The translations under genes and the position numbers were made by a program. A model generated the notes under the pieces. The model had not been told where the DNA came from. It made no database searches and saw nothing but the letters and a program-made list of their open reading frames with translations. A DNA stretch of 8,790 bases from HGM04593 sp045644465 (GTDB taxonomy: Bacteria > Bacteroidota > Bacteroidia > Bacteroidales > Bacteroidaceae). Where the stretch lies: contig JAZRGV010000036.1 of the NCBI GenBank assembly GCA_045644465.1, positions 1-8,790 on the forward strand, written 5' to 3'. The first letter of the stretch is position 1. Each line of letters begins with the position of its first letter. This document shows, in pieces, positions 7,101 through 8,790 of this stretch.

Positions 7101-8790
7101 TTACAACCCTAAGCGAGGGTATGCCTGTCGGTCAAAACCAAAAGTGGGAGATGACTTCTACTGTTGCATTGGACAATTATTACCGTTACATACGCTTTGC
7201 GCCGGCTACAGAAGTGGGATACTTCAATATGTCCGATTTTAACCTCTATGCACACAGTGCTGTGTCGCTTAACGATTATTATTTGCCGTCGGAATTTCCA
7301 GCTGATGCACTGTTTGCAATGACTAATACATTGCAGAATGCTATTGCCGTAGCTGATGGCTATGTGACATCAGACGATTACAATACTACTCTCTCTGCTT
7401 TGCAAGCACAGTATGATGCGCTGTTGGCTATGAAGGATGCAGATGTGTCTGACAGAACAGAACTTGATAACCTTGTTACGGTTACCGAGACATTGCTTAA
7501 TGAGGTGTCGTCGGGCGTATCTGCTAAAGAAACGATTGTTCCTTTGCAGTGTACTGATGCAAATGCACCTTATTATATCTATTGTAATGCTCCGGGTGCA
7601 ACAAATAACTATCCTGGTGATAACTTGGGTGTTGCTGCATTGCTCGATGTTGATGATAAAGGTGAGCCTGTTACTGCTACATTCCTGCACTCTTCGTATG
7701 TTGCAGGTAGCCACGATGACAATCTCGATCACTATCTGCGCGTGGATATGGGTGAAAGCAATCTGCTTTCGTTCAAGTTCCGTTATATTCCACGTATCGG
7801 CAATAATGGCAATGCTCCATCGGTGATGCTCATAGAGGGAAGTAACGACTGTGTGAATTTTGAGGAGATTGCAACACTCACTGATATGACTCCAACATAC
7901 CAGTCGCAAGAGATAACCAATGGTAAAGCCTACCGTTATATCCGCTTTATGGTTAAGGAAACGCATAATCACAGCAAGTTTGATAACCATGAGTTCTTTG
8001 CAATGAGTTATTTCGAAATGACTGCATGCAAAACTGTTTCTGTAGAAGATGGATATGGAGTCAACCTGACCCCGAGTCTTGTTATGGCTGCCCATGTTGC
8101 AAAGGAACAGGCGGTATCGGCGCATGGATATTACATAAGCGAGGATGTTTATAATACTATGCTTGGCGAACTGCAAGATGCATACGATGCTCTTAACCTT
8201 GCTAAACAATTGAAGAATGTTCCTGTTGTTATAACAACCGATGTGAATAATCCGGTTCTTTATAAGATTAAGATTAACCGCAGTGCTACTACTGTTCTTG
8301 AATATGATGGTGCAACAGTTGATGCAACAAAACAGGTTGCTGTTGTTGCAAATGGCGAGACCAGGTATCAGGCTTGGTACTTTATGCAGGGAACAGATGC
8401 TGATAGCAATGATGATATTCTTATCCTGCCTTACTGGAACGAGGGTGCGGCAAATACCACATTAAGACTTGGTGCCGCTTCAACAAGCAATGACAAGGCT
8501 GCAGTTTGGGCCGTAGAAAGTGGTGATGCAAACAAGACCAAACAGAATTGGTACATAACCTTTGATGCCGGAAATACCGCCGAGGGCTGGTGGAATATAC
8601 GTCCCGAGGGTAAGGATAACTATTTCAGCAACAACGGTGGTGTCGGTAACAAGATGGGCTTCTGGAATAGTTCAAGCGATGATGGTTCCGAGTTCCAGTT
8701 TGTTCTTGACGAAACAGATTATTCTATACCTAATTCTTATTATGAACTCAAGCGTTTGCAACAAGAGTGTGGCGGTGAAAAGTCTTGGGG
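1103..8790 (+). CDS. Giant secreted M60-like zinc metallopeptidase with lectin, discoidin and FIVAR-like modules (3' end outside window)
   Basis: One frame stays open from ATG 1103 to the window end: 2562 complete codons and no stop. The start is set by an in-frame TAA at 1094-1096, an A-rich leader and an immediate signal peptide (MKKLSTTLFLAVLLLLGAANA-MA-E). Order of modules by residue: signal 1-23; beta-sandwich-like 24-165; ricin-like 166-303; helical linker 304-394; M60 peptidase 395-905 with HEIGH 756-760 and E773; Ig-like ~970-1055; FIVAR-like 1056-1135; ricin-like 1138-1269; then four discoidin-like modules (1301-1453, 1547-1710, 1894-2051, 2144-2309) alternating with helical spacers; a third trefoil-like module 2373-2538. 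M60 proteins cleave glycosylated proteins, notably mucins, using the HExxH zinc site; the lectin modules probably hold glycans. No lipobox cysteine is seen, so Sec export to periplasm or beyond is inferred. It is far longer than BT4244 or SslE. M60 assignment is firm; exact substrate is unknown. Confidence 0.95.
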   Translation, partial: MKKLSTTLFLAVLLLLGAANAMAEKTFTVIPSQGSYNRDNWSSKWEYGGTETPKAVISVSNNVNNMNSNATADSFQFYVGQASPSTWNFSVIGYVIESYSFDFVSVDNNSITITAGNKTMTSSSSSQNWSVEDVNAQTASFQLSGGNNGIIVSNLKFNVRKIELQEGNVYRFVNRNTNRALNACGENLVNAATESAASLQQQWYVTKDGDYYVLRNLYYAKYLKGAKVNKEAWSLTDDYSDEANNFTFVASDTHYTTLETKGWTSYGYMHDDANGYNGGTRVSSWDNGDDTKSSHWIVYEVEYTEEELQAILDEHPTAAEAVEKVSENFLSLFSEAACYTPKYASLAAAQATVAYKALTTELKQLVDKIYDKTYGGGWAEDNADNTKDGWESIYAKKFRVQMYEPYSFAGDITSWLGINSHANNDNPTGIYMPAAGTLYVMVEGEIEEGATLSIVDGYTSRRIFGNTTESAVALQRGLNVINYTGSTGMLYICYNVDTYNSNGVDDATRFPHKLSDYAPLKIHIEGGAINGFYNACGDFRATTDADNLWKTISGASVDADADWEYMETRANLSVLPILGHRQILLFQLNDTEDADNNMCKGMKSLLPESVSVPENPYNRTKNWADYGMGCDPSTGKINILLEAWDRVMYTQLATMGLVSKDDMARMNDFYPRWNADGTVKAEIYDYSGASSIDGKTLEQFCGVDYSEVFNHHGVALGTTSGYMYGGGDHCGYNINTFGGVVESFASNAGSTWGPGHEIGHQHQNLLTLNGLTEVTNNLFANIALWYKGMSTSRYNGSEGSLEQVLNAFNTNGSDTYTNNIWALTHMYYRLWLYYHLAGNNTQFYPRLFELLRHNPMAGGYNVSGDTSTLHFYKLACQAAGEDLTEFFRVHGYFSVMEDRFVGDYSNSIYNVSQDMIDEAIAEVKEMNYPENLSIIFINDDDETANYLQHDGQTTREIYGETKPNSDFGSVSDFIAGNVTATSCTATLNSDGTITMSGGDAGVGFLIVNEKGEVISFSNKSTFTLGDEAMEAIVSGNAIIKTVDSESNVVEAEVNILALQKGALAAIIADAQSVIDKIDDTYTKIGYFRPTAVADLENALDYAKEVYAGSSGYEAAYDLLYAEYTKVRENKDAKIPFNPSLTYIITNKAYSSETMWVNSSGVVRSEGSVDKTSDDARWKFVETSTAGVYNIRTLSNKYIPAVWQSASMNATSDKADDNALYTLEEVEDGVWAIKLSPAADWRNLHSSWNNVVGWNTGADASRWYLTAVAADPVIAELTNLEVYINKTEQLLDEVLGAVTYTKGTPLSLQTDKSGNAYYLWSNAPEDSEGSINYLVDGITGNKNNYFHTEWSSEPASGSHYLAVDLGNNTLSSFTFSHTTRTDAGDDFPKSVDVYGSDGNVTYKYIGSASRMPQSAGTAWEFDGVMLSSFRYLRFNYHANRGYWHMAEFDIIPVTGFTAAVNDTYSSTISVDDVTTAMNALFDAKRTANGISPTTDDVNAKLQALQNAYNTLYEKYEDTIEARKTTLATLVAQTEILISQVGEVELAKETPVTLTTDNLYCNAPYTASNNTDYSAAYVDKLTDRSKTSYLHTDYSNNAVATPHYLRVDFGNGSTVTKFKFNYSTRDNGNNCPTTIVVEGCDDADGEYSTITTLTTADGLPNPSENTNGGVAEDFESSVITMSKAYRYVRFKVTGVEGGGATFFVLSEFGLTTIEDNITVNAAYKNSVTNDLLLTTLLVTNSSSSMSTNELVTSVPLLDAQIADQTAKKLILEEAMASQSAVDKTALQSLYDDALALYEDMSEDGKVAAYYAQSALTNEMLASAKSAIDVAKDKLDNSTNQDEVDAAKDALQAQYDALLAVKNTDVADRTALSTLIGNMQSLLSVVVDKTTAKTAIALQVTDSNDDFYLWSNATAWDCNGIGALIDKNDDGTANTGTFFGTTWDSGTAVNSYDHYIEIDLGTNIALSELSFDYTTRNSTHANQRPTSIKVLGSNDKEGEYAEITTLSEGMPVGQNQKWEMTSTVALDNYYRYIRFAPATEVGYFNMSDFNLYAHSAVSLNDYYLPSEFPADALFAMTNTLQNAIAVADGYVTSDDYNTTLSALQAQYDALLAMKDADVSDRTELDNLVTVTETLLNEVSSGVSAKETIVPLQCTDANAPYYIYCNAPGATNNYPGDNLGVAALLDVDDKGEPVTATFLHSSYVAGSHDDNLDHYLRVDMGESNLLSFKFRYIPRIGNNGNAPSVMLIEGSNDCVNFEEIATLTDMTPTYQSQEITNGKAYRYIRFMVKETHNHSKFDNHEFFAMSYFEMTACKTVSVEDGYGVNLTPSLVMAAHVAKEQAVSAHGYYISEDVYNTMLGELQDAYDALNLAKQLKNVPVVITTDVNNPVLYKIKINRSATTVLEYDGATVDATKQVAVVANGETRYQAWYFMQGTDADSNDDILILPYWNEGAANTTLRLGAASTSNDKAAVWAVESGDANKTKQNWYITFDAGNTAEGWWNIRPEGKDNYFSNNGGVGNKMGFWNSSSDDGSEFQFVLDETDYSIPNSYYELKRLQQECGGEKSW
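1172..1597 (+). other. N-terminal beta-sandwich-like module (unassigned)
   Basis: Residues 24-165 are rich in Asn, Ser, Thr and aromatic residues with alternating hydrophobic strands ('TPKAVISVS', 'GYVIESYSFDF', 'ITITAGNKTM', 'GIIVSNLKFNVRKIE'). Similar modules occur at the N-termini of large exported Bacteroidales proteins, but I cannot name the family with certainty. A glycan-binding or structural role is inferred only from its place before the lectin-like module. Confidence 0.45.
1598..2011 (+). other. Ricin/beta-trefoil-like module 1
   Basis: Residues 166-303 start 'GNVYRFVNRNTNRALNA' and carry 'QQQWYVTKDGDYYVLRNL', 'AKYLKG' and a closing 'SSHWIVYEVEY'. The theme of Y-x-[FI]-x-N-x-x-[TS], W-Y-V and a YYxLRN strand is typical of ricin-type carbohydrate-binding trefoils in Bacteroidales exports. 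Sugar-binding residues cannot be assigned by eye. Confidence 0.5.
2285..3817 (+). other. M60-like peptidase domain (HExxH-x12-E zinc site)
   Basis: Residues 395-905. The N-terminal beta part has 'PTGIYMPAAGTLYVMVEGE' (427 on), matching the M60 pattern p-T-G-[IL]-Y-x-x-A-G-x-x-x-V-x-V. The catalytic core reads 'STWGPGHEIGHQHQ': H756 and H760 would bind zinc, E757 is the general base, and E773 in 'GLTEVTNN' would be the third zinc ligand (gluzincin type). The W-G-P-x-H-E-x-G-H-x-x-Q and T-E-V-T-N-N signature is that of enhancin, SslE and BT4244 relatives. A Gly-rich loop with D728, H729 and C730 lies shortly before. All key residues are intact, so an active enzyme is expected. Confidence 0.92.
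4010..4267 (+). other. Ig-like beta segment after the peptidase
   Basis: Residues ~970-1055 run as short strands ('TATLNSDGTITMSGG', 'VGFLIVNEKGEVISFS', 'AIIKTVDSESNVVEAEVNI'). This spacing resembles a small Ig-like or Big-type fold and would link the enzyme to the helical and lectin tail. The fold is inferred from strand pattern only. Confidence 0.4.
4268..4507 (+). other. FIVAR-like helical hairpin 1
   Basis: Residues 1056-1135 are strongly helical: 'ALAAIIADAQSVIDKIDDTY', 'YFRPTAVADLENALDYAKEVY' and 'YEAAYDLLYAEYTKVREN'. Two or three amphipathic helices with the x-L-x-x-A-[IL]-x-x-A pattern are characteristic of FIVAR-type spacers found in large surface glycan-acting enzymes. The likely role is a rigid spacer. 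Confidence 0.6.
4514..4909 (+). other. Ricin/beta-trefoil-like module 2
   Basis: Residues 1138-1269 begin 'PSLTYIITNKAY', contain 'RWKFVETSTAGVYNIRTLSN' and 'ALYTLEEVEDGVWAIKL', and end 'DASRWYLTAVAAD'. The three blocks of [WLY]-x-[FL]-x-x-[VE] followed by a Y/W-x-I-[RK] strand repeat as expected for a trefoil. It resembles module 1 in layout but not closely in sequence. Confidence 0.55.
5003..5461 (+). repeat. Discoidin (F5/8C, CBM32-like) module 1, type A
   Basis: Residues 1301-1453. Landmarks are 'YYLWSNAP', 'LVDGITGNKNNYFHTEWSS', 'HYLAVDLG', 'FTFSHTTR', 'FPKSVDVYGSDG', 'FRYLRFNY' and closing 'MAEFDI'. L-x-DG...FHT-x-W, the VDLG strand and R-Y-x-R-F are the usual F5/8C landmarks. A glycan-binding role is inferred from the family. 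Confidence 0.75.
5462..5740 (+). other. FIVAR-like helical spacer 2
   Basis: Residues 1454-1546 include 'VDDVTTAMNALFDAKRTA', 'DDVNAKLQALQNAYNTLYEK' and 'RKTTLATLVAQTEILISQVG'. They form long amphipathic helices between discoidin modules 1 and 2. The LQALQNAYNTL core matches LQAQYDALL in later spacers. Confidence 0.62.
5741..6232 (+). repeat. Discoidin (F5/8C, CBM32-like) module 2, type B
   Basis: Residues 1547-1710. Landmarks are 'NLYCNAPYTASNN', 'LTDRSKTSYLHTDYS', 'HYLRVDFG', 'FKFNYSTRDNG', 'PTTIVVEGCDDADGEYSTI', 'YRYVRFKV' and closing 'FVLSEFGL'. The YCNAP and HYLRVD signatures are shared with module 4 and not with modules 1 and 3. Confidence 0.75.
6233..6781 (+). other. Double-length FIVAR-like helical spacer 3
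   Basis: Residues 1711-1893 are about twice the length of the neighbouring spacers and nearly all helical ('LVTSVPLLDAQIADQTAKKL', 'TALQSLYDDALALYEDM', 'LASAKSAIDVAKDKLDNS', 'ALQAQYDALLAVKNTDVADRT'). It probably holds two or more helical hairpins. The final core is closely repeated in spacer 4, at DNA level too. Confidence 0.62.
6641..6691 (+). repeat. Near-identical DNA repeat, copy 1 (helical spacer core)
   Basis: These 51 nt, coding ALQAQYDALLAVKNTDV, match 7397-7447 at 44 of 51 positions by direct comparison. The seven differences are spread singly over seven codons, and three of the seven codons are synonymous. The similarity points to a recent internal duplication or gene conversion between two spacers. 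Confidence 0.8.
6782..7255 (+). repeat. Discoidin (F5/8C, CBM32-like) module 3, type A
   Basis: Residues 1894-2051. Landmarks are 'DFYLWSNATAW', 'ALIDKNDDGTANTGTFFGTTW', 'HYIEIDLG', 'LSFDYTTRNS', 'RPTSIKVLGSNDKEGEYAEI', 'YYRYIRFAPA' and closing 'FNMSDFNL'. It shares the YLWSNA opening with module 1. The acidic DKNDDGT loop occupies the place of the usual LxDG calcium/ligand loop. Confidence 0.75.
7256..7531 (+). other. FIVAR-like helical spacer 4
   Basis: Residues 2052-2143 include 'ADALFAMTNTLQNAIAVADG', 'YNTTLSALQAQYDALLAMKD' and 'ADVSDRTELDNLVTVTETLL'. The SALQAQYDALLAMKDADVSDRT core is almost that of spacer 3. 'SAKET' at its end recalls 'LAKET' before module 2. Confidence 0.65.
7397..7447 (+). 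repeat. Near-identical DNA repeat, copy 2 (helical spacer core)
   Basis: Partner of 6641-6691, 756 nt downstream in the same reading frame, with 44 of 51 positions identical. The distance equals one discoidin module plus spacer, that is, one repeat unit of 252 codons. Confidence 0.8.
7532..8029 (+). repeat. Discoidin (F5/8C, CBM32-like) module 4, type B
   Basis: Residues 2144-2309. Landmarks are 'YYIYCNAPGATNN', 'ALLDVDDKGEPVTATFLHSSY', 'HYLRVDMG', 'SFKFRYIPR', 'APSVMLIEGSNDCVNFEEI', 'AYRYIRFMV' and closing 'FAMSYFEM'. It shares YCNAP, HYLRVD and FLHS/YLHT with module 2. TATTGTAATGCTCC is identical at 5774-5787 and 7580-7593. Confidence 0.75.
8030..8218 (+). other. FIVAR-like helical spacer 5
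   Basis: Residues 2310-2372 are helical, with 'PSLVMAAHVAKEQAVSAHGY' and 'YNTMLGELQDAYDALNLAKQ'. It has the same LQxxYDAL core as the other spacers but is shorter. It leads into the third trefoil-like module. Confidence 0.6.
8219..8716 (+). other. Ricin/beta-trefoil-like module 3
   Basis: Residues 2373-2538 include 'PVLYKIKINRSATTVLEYDG', 'RYQAWYFMQGTD', 'AAVWAVESGD', 'KQNWYITFDAG', 'GWWNIRPEG' and 'SEFQFVLDE'. The repeating W-Y-[FI] and W-x-I-R strands suit a trefoil-like lectin. The reading frame continues past it to the window end, where a C-terminal tail like that of the upstream gene may be expected. Confidence 0.5.

Noticed and set aside
7437..7826. Plus-strand frame of 129 codons in another frame
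   Set aside because: Nested in the giant gene, Met/Leu-rich from out-of-frame reading, no leader sequence.
7370..8209. Minus-strand open frame of 279 codons
   Set aside because: It lies wholly antisense to spacer 4 and discoidin module 4, whose plus-strand frame has clear repeat homology. The product is an I/C/H/R-rich string without domains, and it has no promoter or leader of its own.
1..8790. CRISPR array, tRNA/rRNA genes, insertion sequences or prophage
   Set aside because: No regular short repeat-spacer pattern, no RNA gene signatures and no transposase or terminal inverted repeats were seen; the direct repeats found are coding repeats within one gene or the short A/T pair.

Overview
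The window looks like a piece of a Bacteroidales genome (Bacteroides/Prevotella/Muribaculaceae type, probably from a gut or mucosal commensal). The grounds are moderate-to-low GC, no Shine-Dalgarno site but an A-rich leader before the start codon, a TTG-N21-TAACTTTA promoter close to the Bacteroidota -33/-7 consensus, and a C-terminal tail of the 'YDLQGR...GFYIVNGKKV' kind common in secreted Bacteroidales proteins. The genus cannot be fixed from sequence alone.

Layout: (1) 2-775, + strand: the last 257 residues of a secreted protein whose start lies outside the window. (2) 776-1102: an AT-rich intergenic region with a near-perfect 20-bp-stem hairpin (824-868), a tandem pair of CTTTTTTAGTA (911-934) and a probable promoter (1034-1065). 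(3) 1103-8790, + strand: one uninterrupted reading frame of at least 2562 codons that fills the rest of the window and runs off its end. I read this frame through codon by codon and found no stop. It has a signal peptide and an M60-like (enhancin/SslE/BT4244-type) zinc-metallopeptidase domain with HEIGH-x12-E.

Behind the peptidase lies a very long modular tail: an Ig-like segment, FIVAR-like helical hairpins, beta-trefoil/ricin-like modules and four discoidin (F5/8 type C, CBM32-like) modules separated by helical spacers. The discoidin modules fall into an ABAB pattern (1~3, 2~4), which suggests growth by duplication of a two-module block.

Inferred function: the large protein is probably exported and acts on glycosylated proteins such as mucins. 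One zinc peptidase domain would cut the polypeptide while several lectin-like modules on helical spacers hold the glycans. The layout resembles the large clostridial M60 enzymes (ZmpA/B/C type, with CBM and FIVAR modules) more than the compact Bacteroides BT4244. The upstream gene ends in the same style of beta-trefoil-like sequence and may be a related secreted protein. All long minus-strand open frames lie antisense to these genes and are treated as shadows.
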